A stretch of 64,000 bases of DNA from Actinomadura viridilutea (GTDB lineage: Bacteria > Actinomycetota > Actinomycetes > Streptosporangiales > Streptosporangiaceae): NCBI GenBank assembly GCA_003001795.1, contig PVNI01000021.1, positions 1 through 64,000 on the forward strand. Reading direction: 5' to 3'. The first letter of the stretch is position 1. The number at the start of each line of letters is the position of its first letter. Below the pieces are notes generated by a model. The model had not been told where the DNA came from and did not search any database. It worked only from the letters and a program-made list of their open reading frames with translations. A program made the translations under genes and the position numbers. This document shows positions 55,368 to 63,679 of the stretch, one piece after another.

Positions 55368-56660
55368 TCAGCCGCCCGAGGGGCCCGTCCAGCCGGCGGG
55401 GACGTGGCCGAGGCGGACGCGCTGGGGGTGGTCGCCGACCGGGACCGACACCAGCTTGCGGCCGGTGGCGAAGTCGATCGCGGTGACCTGGTCGGAGCCG
55501 CTCTCGGAGACGATGCACGCCGTGCCGTCGCCGCTCACGGTCGCCCAGTACGGCTTGGACGCCGTGACGAGCGGCCCCTCCTGGAGGGTCGCGCGGTCGA
55601 CGACGGTCGCGTAGTCGTCCATCGTCCCCGCGACGCACAGCTTGGTGCCGTCAGGGCTCATCGCCAGGCCGTGGTGGCGGGAGTCGTTGACCCAGTCCCT
55701 GCGGTCCTTGCTGGTCTGCGGGTTCTCCGGCAGCGTCTTCACCCGGGTGATCTTGTCGGTGGCGACGTCGTACTCGTAGAACCCGTTGAAGAACGACACC
55801 TGGAAGTAGAGCTTGGACTCGTCAGGGGTGAAGACGGCGGGCCGGACGGCGTCCGAGACGTTCCGGTGGCCGAAGGCGTCCAGCCGCTGCCGCATGTCGA
55901 TGACCTTGACGACCTGGAAGGTGGAGGTGTCGGCGACGGTGATGCGCCGGTCGCCCTTCGTCCAGTCCCATATCGGGTCGTCGAGGTCGGTGTTCACCTC
56001 GCCGATCGACATGTTCCACAGGTAGCGGCCGTCGCGGCTGAAGATGTTCTCGTGCGGTTTGTCGCCGGTCTTGAACGACCCGAGCTCCCGGCCGGTCTCG
56101 ATGTCCAGGACGTGGACGGTGTTGGACGTGGACGCCGACACCGCGACGCGCCTGCCGTCGGGCGACACCGCCATGTGGTCCGAGCGGTAGCCCGACACGG
56201 GGAACCGCCACTTGACCCTGCCGGTGGCCAGGTCGATCGAGACGACGTCGGCGAAGCTGGGACGCGACACCACCACGGCCGTGCCGTCGGGCGTGGTGTA
56301 CATGTCGTCGACGAACTGGTCGTGCCCCTCGCCCACGGTCTCCCGGATGCCGAGGAAGTAGGCGAGCCGGATGGGGTTGAGGTAGATCTCCCTCAGCCGC
56401 TCGTTCTTGTCGGGGATGACGTTGATACGGCCGATCTTGGCGAAGTCGCCGGTGGACTTGATGACGTCCGCGGTGCCGTCCCAGTTGTTGCCGACGAACA
56501 GCACTTCCTGCAAGTCGGCGGCGTCCGCCTGGGGCGCCGCGGCGGCCGCCGTCCCCGAGCCCGCGACGGCCATGGCGAGCGCGGCCGCCATTCCGCCGAG
56601 AAGCCGCCGTCCGGAACGCCCTTTCAGCCGCCGCGAACGCCTGCTCTTGCTCACGGACAT
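55368..56660 (-). CDS. Secreted YVTN-type beta-propeller protein
   Basis: 430 residues. The signal sequence has Arg-rich RRSRRLKGRSGRRLLGG followed by AAALAMAVAGSGTAAAAA, probably Sec or possibly Tat. The mature part is a beta-propeller of YVTN/WD-like blades, for example SVDLATGRVKWRFPVSG-like SIDLATGRVKWRFPVSGYRS, MAVSPDGRRVAVSASTSNTV, VLDIETGRELGSF and ATVSGDGTACIVSESGSDQV. ATG 56660 is chosen for AGGG at good spacing; GTG 56666 is in frame. No catalytic residues are recognised; it may bind a ligand or partner outside the cell. A perfect palindrome lies 86 bases upstream. Confidence 0.8.
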   Translation of the reverse strand: MSVSKSRRSRRLKGRSGRRLLGGMAAALAMAVAGSGTAAAAAPQADAADLQEVLFVGNNWDGTADVIKSTGDFAKIGRINVIPDKNERLREIYLNPIRLAYFLGIRETVGEGHDQFVDDMYTTPDGTAVVVSRPSFADVVSIDLATGRVKWRFPVSGYRSDHMAVSPDGRRVAVSASTSNTVHVLDIETGRELGSFKTGDKPHENIFSRDGRYLWNMSIGEVNTDLDDPIWDWTKGDRRITVADTSTFQVVKVIDMRQRLDAFGHRNVSDAVRPAVFTPDESKLYFQVSFFNGFYEYDVATDKITRVKTLPENPQTSKDRRDWVNDSRHHGLAMSPDGTKLCVAGTMDDYATVVDRATLQEGPLVTASKPYWATVSGDGTACIVSESGSDQVTAIDFATGRKLVSVPVGDHPQRVRLGHVPAGWTGPSGG

Positions 56661-56910
56661 CGTCACCCTGCCTTTCGTCGCACGGCTCGTCGCGCGTGGG
56701 TCACGGTCGGACGAGTGCCCCGCAGACCACGTCGCCCCGATCGAATAGAACGTGTTCTAAATGGGGGCTACTAGAGAGTAAGTAGGGGCCGTGATTCCGA
56801 CAAGACCCGACTTCGAACCGTGCGCGAGGCGTTGAAACGAGTTACATGAACACGACCGTCTCTCAGTCGACCCGGAGTCGGTCGGCGGACGCCGCCGAGG
56901 CGGTGCGGGG
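56661..56910. other. Spacer upstream of the propeller gene
   Basis: 250 bases that hold the operator-like palindrome and presumably the propeller promoter. It also contains the direct-repeat-like tactagagagtaagta (about 56769-56784). No gene. Confidence 0.5.
56746..56759. promoter_or_regulatory. TetR-type operator palindrome, KstR-like
   Basis: tagaacgtgttcta is a perfect 14-bp palindrome. It fits the TNNAACNNGTTNNA pattern known for the sterol-catabolism repressor KstR. It lies 86 bases before the propeller gene start. A related TetR protein could equally be the reader. Confidence 0.6.
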
Positions 56911-57456
56911 TCAGTGGTGCCAAGGGAGGCGTACAGGGGCGTCGGGGATCCGTCCCGCGAGCAGGTCGGCCAGCAGGGACGCCAGGCCGAGCGGGTAGAC
57001 CGTTTCGTCGGTGGACCGCAGCTCGTCCAGCGTCCACCAGCGGTGCCCGGTGACGTGGTCGCGCTCCACGACCTGGAATCCGGAGGTGTCGATCTCGTAG
57101 GCGGCGGTGCGGTGCAGGAAGAAGTCGTCGCGGAACAGGCCGCGAGCCCAGCCGAGATCGGCGTGGCCCGATGTGACCGCCACCCGGGGGCCGAGATCCT
57201 CCGGCGCGACGGCCAGACCGGTCTCCTCCCGCAGCTCCCGGACGGCCGCCTCGCGCAGGCTCTCGCCGCCGTCGACGCCGCCGCCCGGAGTGATCCAGTA
57301 GTGGCCGAGGTCGGGCCTGCCGGAGGCGCGCAGCATCCGGAACAGCAGGATGCGGCCGGAGTCGTCCACCAGCAGCACGCGCGCCGACCTGCGCCGGTAG
57401 CGCTCGTTCCCGTCGGCCGCGGATCCGGAGGCCGTGTTCTCGGCGGCGCGCGTCAC
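56911..57456 (-). CDS. Nudix hydrolase
   Basis: 181 residues. The Nudix box GVDGGESLREAAVRELREET continues as GLA, a full match to GX5EX7REUXEEXGU, giving the metal-binding glutamates. It is preceded by ARVLLVDDSGRILLFRMLRA and GHYWITPGGG. It hydrolyses a nucleoside diphosphate linked to an unknown group. GTG 57456 overlaps the stop of the SRPBCC gene (GTGA), so it is the last gene of a leftward run. Confidence 0.88.
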   Translation of the reverse strand: MTRAAENTASGSAADGNERYRRRSARVLLVDDSGRILLFRMLRASGRPDLGHYWITPGGGVDGGESLREAAVRELREETGLAVAPEDLGPRVAVTSGHADLGWARGLFRDDFFLHRTAAYEIDTSGFQVVERDHVTGHRWWTLDELRSTDETVYPLGLASLLADLLAGRIPDAPVRLPWHH

Positions 57457-57893
57457 CGCGCGAGCTCGGAGTCGAGCTTGGCGAGCTGCTCGTCGTAGAT
57501 GCGCTCCAGGCCGCGGGGCGCGAAGGTCCGCTCGAAGAAGCCTTTGACGCCGCCCGCGCCGCTCCAGGTGGTGGTGATGCGGACGCACGTGCCCTCGCCC
57601 GCGGGGGAGACCGTCCAGGTGGTCACCAGCGAGGAGTTGGCGTCGCGCTCGATCAGGGTGTTCTCGTCCGGGACGCTGACCGACATCAGGCAGTCGCGGA
57701 CGCGCCTGCTGGTGGCGGCCAGCTTCCAGTGCACCACCGTGCCGTCGCCCTTGCCGCCCTTCCGCACCTCGTACTCGCTGAAGTGCCCGGTGAGCGTCCT
57801 GGCGCGCACGCCCTCGTAGTCGCCGATGGCGTCCAGCACCCGCTGGGGGCTCGCGCCGACCGTCTTCTCGGCGGTCGCAGTGACCTGTCCCAT
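57453..57893 (-). CDS. SRPBCC-family (START-like) protein
   Basis: 146 residues. The fold signature is EKTVGASPQRVLDAIGDYEG at the start and FFERTFAPRGLERIYDEQLA in the long C-terminal helix. These proteins form a hydrophobic cavity for lipids or polyketides; no ligand can be named. ATG 57893 follows AAGGGC. It is coupled to the Nudix gene and lies 50 bases behind the solute-binding protein gene. Confidence 0.85.
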   Translation of the reverse strand: MGQVTATAEKTVGASPQRVLDAIGDYEGVRARTLTGHFSEYEVRKGGKGDGTVVHWKLAATSRRVRDCLMSVSVPDENTLIERDANSSLVTTWTVSPAGEGTCVRITTTWSGAGGVKGFFERTFAPRGLERIYDEQLAKLDSELAR

Positions 57894-57943
57894 GCCCTTC
57901 ATCTTCCCCCACACCGGCGGAAACACCGCGCGGCGCGGATCGG

Positions 57944-59251
57944 CTACCTGCCGTCGGCGGCCCGCAGCATGTCGGTGCGGAGGGCGGCCAGCTCGCGGTC
58001 CATGACCTTGGGATCGGTCACCGCCCGGCGCAGCCGCGACTGGATGGTGCTGGACACCTGGTCGTAATAGGGCGTGACGGGCCGGGTGCGGGCCCGGTCG
58101 ATGCTGGTCCGCAGGATCGCGAGATGCGGATACGCGCGCTGCAATTGCGGGTTGTCGTACAGCGCCTTGCGGGTGGGGGCGACCCCGGTCTGGGTGAACA
58201 ACGTCCGCTGGCTTTCGAAGCCGGTGAGGAATTTGATGAAGCGGCGGGCCGTGGCCCGGTGCCGGGAGCAGCGCGACACGGCCAGGTTCCATCCGCCCAG
58301 GGACGACGACATCGGCAGCGGCGCCACCCCGAAGCGGCCCGCGACGCGCGATCCGCTGGAGTTCAGCACCTGGTACGCGTACGTCCAGTTGCGCATGAAC
58401 AGCACCGACCCGTCCTGGAAGGCGCTCCGCGCGCCCTCCTCGTTGAACGTCAACGCCTCCTGCGGGATCCAGCCCTCGGCGACGCCCTGGGCCAGCCGGG
58501 AGATCCCCGGGCGCAGGGCGGACGGCTCGGCGAGGATCTCCCCGTCCGGCCCGAGGACCTCCGCGCCGGTGTCCCAGAACGCCTCCATGGCGTTGACGGT
58601 GAACCCTTCGTACGCCCCCAACTGCGTGACGTAGCCCGCCATGTTGTTCGCCGGCGCGATCGACATGGCCTGACGGCGCAGTTCCGCCCAGCTGGTGGGG
58701 ACCCGCGCCCCGGCGCGGTCCAGCACGTCCTTGCGGTAATAGAGCAACCCGACGTCCGACCGCAGCGGGATCCCCCACAGCTTGCCGTTGTAACTGGCGC
58801 CTTCGATGGGCCTGGGCAGGAACGCGTCGGCGTCGAATTCCCTGCGGGAGAGCGGCACGATATAGCCCCACCGGGCGAATTCCGCCGTGCGGACGATGTC
58901 GATGGAGATGACGTCGTAGCAGACGTCCGGGCCCACCGAGGCGTCCTCGTCCCGGTCGGCGGACGCGTCCTGGGCGTGCGCGACGAGCTGGGCGCGCTGG
59001 TCGTCGCTGTTCTCCGGCAGCTCCACCATCTCGACGCGCTCGTCGGGGTTCTGGTCGTTCCACTGGTCGACCAGCCGCTTGATCTGGCGGCCGCGGGTGG
59101 TGTCGCGGCTGTCGGCGAACACGATGCGGCCGACGCCGTCGTCCGCGCCGTCCTGCTCCGCGGACGTGCACGCCGCCGCGACCGCCATGGCCGCGGACGC
59201 GGCCGCCACCGCCGCCACCGCCCGGCGGACCGCCGGCGAAGCGAATCCCAT
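57944..59251 (-). CDS. Extracellular solute-binding lipoprotein without adjacent transporter
   Basis: 435 residues. The lipoprotein signal AAVAAASAAMAVAAACTSAE has Cys at about 28 as the lipidation site. The mature part is a family 1 (sugar-type) solute-binding fold: RGRQIKRLVDQWNDQNPDER, YDVISIDIVRTAEFARWGYI, YNGKLWGIPLRSDVGLLYYR and GGWNLAVSRCSRHRATARRF. No permease or ATPase gene is nearby. It lies 53 bases behind a membrane protein that itself has a solute-binding-like domain. ATG 59251 is chosen for GGGAG upstream. Confidence 0.85.
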   Translation of the reverse strand: MGFASPAVRRAVAAVAAASAAMAVAAACTSAEQDGADDGVGRIVFADSRDTTRGRQIKRLVDQWNDQNPDERVEMVELPENSDDQRAQLVAHAQDASADRDEDASVGPDVCYDVISIDIVRTAEFARWGYIVPLSRREFDADAFLPRPIEGASYNGKLWGIPLRSDVGLLYYRKDVLDRAGARVPTSWAELRRQAMSIAPANNMAGYVTQLGAYEGFTVNAMEAFWDTGAEVLGPDGEILAEPSALRPGISRLAQGVAEGWIPQEALTFNEEGARSAFQDGSVLFMRNWTYAYQVLNSSGSRVAGRFGVAPLPMSSSLGGWNLAVSRCSRHRATARRFIKFLTGFESQRTLFTQTGVAPTRKALYDNPQLQRAYPHLAILRTSIDRARTRPVTPYYDQVSSTIQSRLRRAVTDPKVMDRELAALRTDMLRAADGR

Positions 59252-59304
59252 CACGACTCCCACGACTTCCACGCCCCTCGTCGTCGGCACGCGCGCGAAC
59301 GGGC

Positions 59305-61725
59305 TCACGGCGGATTGCCCCACAGCCCGGCCGCCACGCCGTCGAGCGCCTTGCGCATGGCGGTCATGTCGTCGATCGGATAGCAGGCGCCGCCGCCCGC
59401 CTGCGCGAGCTCCTCCAGGCCGTCCTCGCAGCTCCCGCTGTGGAACGCCAGGATGTAGAGGCGGACGGGCGGGCCGTCCGGCAGCTCGGCGCGCAGCCGG
59501 GCCGCCCGCTCGCGCGCGTTCCCGCCGTCGTCGGTGCCGTCGGCGATCACGATCAGCGCCTTGGTGGGCTCGTCGGCGGACCCCTCCTCCCGGGCGCCGC
59601 CGCTCCGGCGGAGTTCGCGGACCGCCTTGCGGATGGGCCCGTACAGGACGGTGCCGCTGCCGCCCGGCCGCAGCCGCACCTTGGCGAACCGGTCGTCCTG
59701 CGCGGGGTCGGGCGGCCCGAGCGGCACCTGCTCGCGGTGGTCGCGGCCCCCGTCCAGGTCGCGGGCGAACGTCCACACCCCGATCTGGTCGCGCGCGCCC
59801 ATGAGCCGCCGCGACCGCCTGATCGCCGTCTCGGCGGCCGCCAGCCGGGTGCCGCCGGCGCCGGGGAACGAGGCGTCCATCGCCGGCGACACGTCCACGG
59901 CCATCAGCACTGCGGCGGACCTGCGGACCCGGTCCCACGCCTCCAGCAGCGGCCCGTAGTGGATCTTTCCGGCGAGGTCCAGCAGCCGCGGCGTCACCAG
60001 CACGTCCTGCGGCGGATCCGGGTCCTGCCCGTGGACGTCGTGGTACCCGGCCTCCCGCAGCCGCTGCTGGGCCTCGGGCCCGCGCAAGAAGGCGTACAGG
60101 TCGTCGACGACCCGGCGGCGCTCCGGGCTCATCGGCGGCGTGCGGTTGATCACGACGTACGGGTGGTCGAACAGGGGGGTCTCCCCCTGGACGGCGAACG
60201 TCAGCAGGTCGGGCTGGCCGGCGCCGGGCGGCAGCGGACAGCGGCCGTCGAGCGAGTCGCCCCTGCGGTAGTCGATCAGCGTCTTCTGCGAGACCAGCAC
60301 CGCCGTCCGGTCGTGCAGGTCGCTGCCCGGCCGGGACGCGCGCACCGCGCACAGCAGGCGCTCCGGCTCGTCGTCGTCGCGGGCGACCGCCTGCTCCACG
60401 GCGTGCAGCCGCTTGGCCGCCTCCGTGCCGTCCAGCGCCTCCTCGCTCAGCACGTCGCGGCCCAGCGCGGCCCGGTACAGCGCGGCCGTGGCCGCCAGGC
60501 CCGTGCTGGACGTGCGGGGATTGGCCCGGCCGAAGAAGTAGCCCCGCCGCGACCACGACAGCACCTCGTTCCAGGTCAGCAGCCTGTCGCCGCGGTCGAG
60601 CAGCCGCAGCTTCTCGGCCATGGGACGGGGCACGCCCACCACGAGGCGCGAGCCCGCGACGGACCCCCGGACGTCCAGCGTCACCGTGCCGACCCGCTGG
60701 GCGCGCAGCGCCTCCCGCAGCTGCTCGATCTCCAGCGACGAGTCGGGCAGCCACACGTCCGCCTCGTCGGACACCTCGCTGCCGGTGGCCTGCAGGGTCG
60801 TCGCCGCCGCCTGCTCGACGGTCGCCCGGGCCGGGCCGCGCGTCAGCCAGCCCTCCCTGATCGACTCCTCGATGCCGCCCGCGTGCGACGCCGTCACGAC
60901 GTTGACGTCGGCGGCCCGGCAGCCGTCCGTCCCTTGGTGGTAGCCGCTTTCGAAGCTGTCGGTCAGGGCCTGGACCACCTGCGCCTTCTCCGGGGACACC
61001 CGCACCCGGACCTGCACCGGCGGACGGTCGCAGAACGGCGGCCGGGGCTCCCCGGGGACCAGGCTGAGCAGCGGCAGCGCCACCGCGCCCACCACCGCGA
61101 TCCCGCCGAGGCGGCGCGGCACTCCCACGCGGTGGCGGGGCGGCTCCGGCGCGGGGAACGTCCGCATCCACGCTTGCACCGGCCCGCGCCGTTTGAACGT
61201 CGCCGGCAAGGGCCGGTACTGCTCCGGATGGTTGGAGGGGCCGCCCTGTTTGACGACGTCGTTGAAGAACGACTCGGAGACGATGACGTTCAGCGGAGCG
61301 TTCGTCTTGTCGACCTCCGCCTTGAATTCGGGCGCGTCCAGCAGTCGGAAGGCGTCGTTGACCGCTTTGCCGGACACGCCGTGCGGGTCGTGGGCCACTT
61401 CTCCGGCGTGCATGGCGGCGCGCAGCCGGATGTGCACGCCGACATTGGTGGTGGCGTTGTGCACGGCCAGCTCGCGGGCCAGATGCGGCAGCGCCTTCAG
61501 CAGCCGCACGGTGGGGACGGAGGCACTGATCAGAATGAGCGCGCCGTCGCCGCGGTCCTCGCGGTGCCGCCGCCAGGGCGAGTACCAGGGCAGCAGGGCG
61601 CGCAGGAACGCCCGGCGCAGCGCGCGATACATGCCGTCCCGCGCCACGCGCTGATGAAAGTCGCTGGCCTGACTGGTGAAGTGCACCATGTCGACGCAGA
61701 AGATCGTGTGGTGGCGCGGTTCCAT
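59305..61725 (-). CDS. Membrane protein: cyclase-like domain, TM, solute-binding-like domain, vWA domain
   Basis: 806 residues. Residues 1-160 resemble a class III nucleotidyl cyclase: metal Asp candidates in FCVDMVHFT (Asp12) and RGDGALI (Asp60), AAMHAGEV (103-110) and SGKAVNDAFRLLD with Asn123. One transmembrane helix (about 206-224) follows. The outer part has a solute-binding-like region (about 235-560; VRVSPEKAQVVQALTDSFES, ADVWLPDSSLEIEQL, VINRTPPMSPERRRVVDDLY). A vWA domain follows (about 595-800; VLMAVDVSPAMDASF, IGVWTFARDLDGG, ALIVIADGTDDGG). The MIDAS reads DxSxA, not DxSxS. ATG 61725; the function is unknown. Confidence 0.8.
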   Translation of the reverse strand: MEPRHHTIFCVDMVHFTSQASDFHQRVARDGMYRALRRAFLRALLPWYSPWRRHREDRGDGALILISASVPTVRLLKALPHLARELAVHNATTNVGVHIRLRAAMHAGEVAHDPHGVSGKAVNDAFRLLDAPEFKAEVDKTNAPLNVIVSESFFNDVVKQGGPSNHPEQYRPLPATFKRRGPVQAWMRTFPAPEPPRHRVGVPRRLGGIAVVGAVALPLLSLVPGEPRPPFCDRPPVQVRVRVSPEKAQVVQALTDSFESGYHQGTDGCRAADVNVVTASHAGGIEESIREGWLTRGPARATVEQAAATTLQATGSEVSDEADVWLPDSSLEIEQLREALRAQRVGTVTLDVRGSVAGSRLVVGVPRPMAEKLRLLDRGDRLLTWNEVLSWSRRGYFFGRANPRTSSTGLAATAALYRAALGRDVLSEEALDGTEAAKRLHAVEQAVARDDDEPERLLCAVRASRPGSDLHDRTAVLVSQKTLIDYRRGDSLDGRCPLPPGAGQPDLLTFAVQGETPLFDHPYVVINRTPPMSPERRRVVDDLYAFLRGPEAQQRLREAGYHDVHGQDPDPPQDVLVTPRLLDLAGKIHYGPLLEAWDRVRRSAAVLMAVDVSPAMDASFPGAGGTRLAAAETAIRRSRRLMGARDQIGVWTFARDLDGGRDHREQVPLGPPDPAQDDRFAKVRLRPGGSGTVLYGPIRKAVRELRRSGGAREEGSADEPTKALIVIADGTDDGGNARERAARLRAELPDGPPVRLYILAFHSGSCEDGLEELAQAGGGACYPIDDMTAMRKALDGVAAGLWGNPP

Positions 61726-62200
61726 GGTCGGCCTTCGGGGGTGGGCGTGGTGTGTGCACGGCTTAGGCCGCCGCTCCTTCGACGAGCCTAGGGGAATAGC
61801 GGTGTGATCACCTTCTCACAGGTCGAGTTCTGCGGAAATGCGCCATGGTATTCCGAGGGACCGTGGCGGTGTGCGGATGGCCGGACCATTCGAAAAGGCG
61901 GGCATGGCCGTTGCGGAGGCGTTTCCGGTGCTCGCCGCGGATTCTTCCCGGTTCGTCAGTGCGCCATGTGCGTCGTGCCGAAGTCGGCCGCCGACAGCGC
62001 CGCGCCGCCGCGGTACCTCCCCCGCGTCCGGCGGCGTGCGGCCTGCGAACCGGCGTCGTGCGGCGGCTGCGTGCCTTGCGGTCGGGACGTGCGCGGCGGG
62101 GGCGCGTGAGATCATGAGCCGCGTCCGCGGGTCTCGGGACGACGTCTTCCGCAGGGCACCCATTCGTTCGCGTCCTCGCTGATCGGACACCTTCCGTGCA
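61726..62200. other. Gap, no convincing gene
   Basis: 475 bases upstream of the cyclase-like gene, expected to hold its promoter. Several overlapping frames exist on both strands, none with homology or a ribosome site. Confidence 0.5.
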
Positions 62201-63023
62201 TTGTCCACAGTCTGTGGACGAGATATTCGCGCCGACATGGGGATCGGCGCGAGCGGTGCACCGGCTTCGTGCGCCGGAGTATGCCGCCATTGGTTTCGTC
62301 GCTGGGATGGCACCGTCAGGTTCGTCCTGCGTTCCACGAATACCACCGGGATTTGGAAACAGTTCGCCGGGCAGGGGAACGGGGCGCGTTCGCGGGCATG
62401 TCCGGCCCCGGCCACGGAGGCGGCTGCGCGGCGTGGGGCGGTCTGCCGCCTCAACGGCGCGGACGGTCGCGCGCGCCATCCCCGCCGGAGTCGGCCTTGA
62501 CGGCTTGTAGATCTGTCCGCGTTTTCACGGTGTGTCGGGTGGATTCGGGAGGGGTGCTGCCGAGATCGTGGCGTCCACACCCACCTGAGCCTGGGGACCG
62601 GACTGGGGACAGGCGGTGTGTTGCGCCATCCACTCCTCACGCTGTGCTGTGGAGGGGATCCATCCACAGATTGTGCATGAGCGATTGCGCCGAGTGAACG
62701 GCGGCTCCATGTCTCCTGGTCACGGGGTTATCCACTGCGTGGATGAACGGGGTGCGGGCTGGGGGTAGAGGTGGGGAGGGAGCGTGGACGATCGCCTCCA
62801 CGGTCGCCCCCAGGTTGTGCACCACAGTTATCCACAGGCTGTGGACGCCTGGGGATCGTCCACAGGTGATCATCTTCGTGGGACGGCTGTGCAAAACGCG
62901 GAGCGCCGACCGTGGAAAGCCCTGCGTTCTGGGGATCGGCGTGTGGAGGGGCGGTGGTCGGTCGCCCGTGCGGGCAGGTCGCGGCCTGTGCACGACGTTA
63001 TCCACACCCTGTGAATATCCACA
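62201..63023. promoter_or_regulatory. Cluster of DnaA boxes outside oriC
   Basis: Exact boxes: ttgtccaca (62201), ttatccaca (62828 and 62998). One-mismatch boxes: tgtggacga (62213), ttatccact (62728), tgtggacgc (62840), tcgtccaca (62856) and atatccaca (63015), with a weaker catccacag near 62661. Several are paired head to head. No gene is convincing here. The density rivals oriC, 38 kb away. DnaA-box clusters outside oriC that modulate initiation are known in Streptomyces. Confidence 0.75.
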
Positions 63024-63407
63024 GGCTCGGAGGCGGATCACGAAGGAACGCGCCCGCGTCACCGTGTCGATGAGGCACGCTCCCCGCCCTTGTGCCCAAG
63101 GACGGCAGACCGTTCCCGTGTTCCGGCGCCCGAGACATGCACAGCCGCCCACACCCGCTGCCCCCACAGCGTCCGGCTGTTGGGCGCGGCGAGGCTGTTG
63201 AACGAAGGAGCGGCCCCGGCGTGAGCCGGCATCGAGCCGAAACCGTCCCGCCTGCGCGAGGAGACGAGAGGCGCGCGGAGGGGTGCGGGTGAGGGGTCCG
63301 GCCGGATCCGGACACGTAAAATCTCGGCGGTGCCGCGTCCGGCGTCCAAGCCCTGCGGGGCCGCGGATGCGAGCCTTCGAACCGCCCCGCGACAGCCCTC
63401 CAACCTG
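63024..63407. other. Gap before the LexA box
   Basis: 380 bases with no supported gene and no clear structure. Confidence 0.45.
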
Positions 63408-63421
63408 CGAACATATGTTCG
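63408..63421 (+). promoter_or_regulatory. LexA (SOS) box
   Basis: cgaacatatgttcg is a perfect palindrome and an exact match to the actinobacterial/Bacillus-type SOS box CGAACNNNNGTTCG. It stands 24 bases before the start of the next gene, next to a -10-like tagggt (63431-63436), where LexA would block transcription. Confidence 0.9.
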
Positions 63422-63445
63422 AGAAGGTGCTAGGGTGGCGGAACC

Positions 63446-63679
63446 ATGGGGCAGCTTCTCAACGAGCCGATCCGCACCGAGCACGACACCGCGGGACGGC
63501 TCACCGCGTACGAATGGCGGGGGGCGCGGTACGCCGTGGCCAAGGTGCTGAAGACCTACGCGGCGCCCCCGCATGGCACGGTCTACCGGGTGCGGGTCAC
63601 CGGCGCCGACGGCGTGGCGGTCGTGGAGCTCGGCCGGGACGCCGACAACTGGCGGCTCCGGCACGTGTTCCCCGCCTGA
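63446..63679 (+). CDS. DUF6504-like small protein, predicted SOS-regulated
   Basis: 77 residues. MGQLLNEPIRTEHDTAGRLT continues as AYEWRGARYAVAKVLKTY and ends DADNWRLRHVFPA. This small beta-rich pattern matches DUF6504 as I remember it. Such genes often sit beside the mutagenic translesion genes imuB and dnaE2 in actinobacteria, which would fit the LexA box. No such genes appear before the window ends 320 bases later. Function unknown. Confidence 0.75.
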   Translation: MGQLLNEPIRTEHDTAGRLTAYEWRGARYAVAKVLKTYAAPPHGTVYRVRVTGADGVAVVELGRDADNWRLRHVFPA

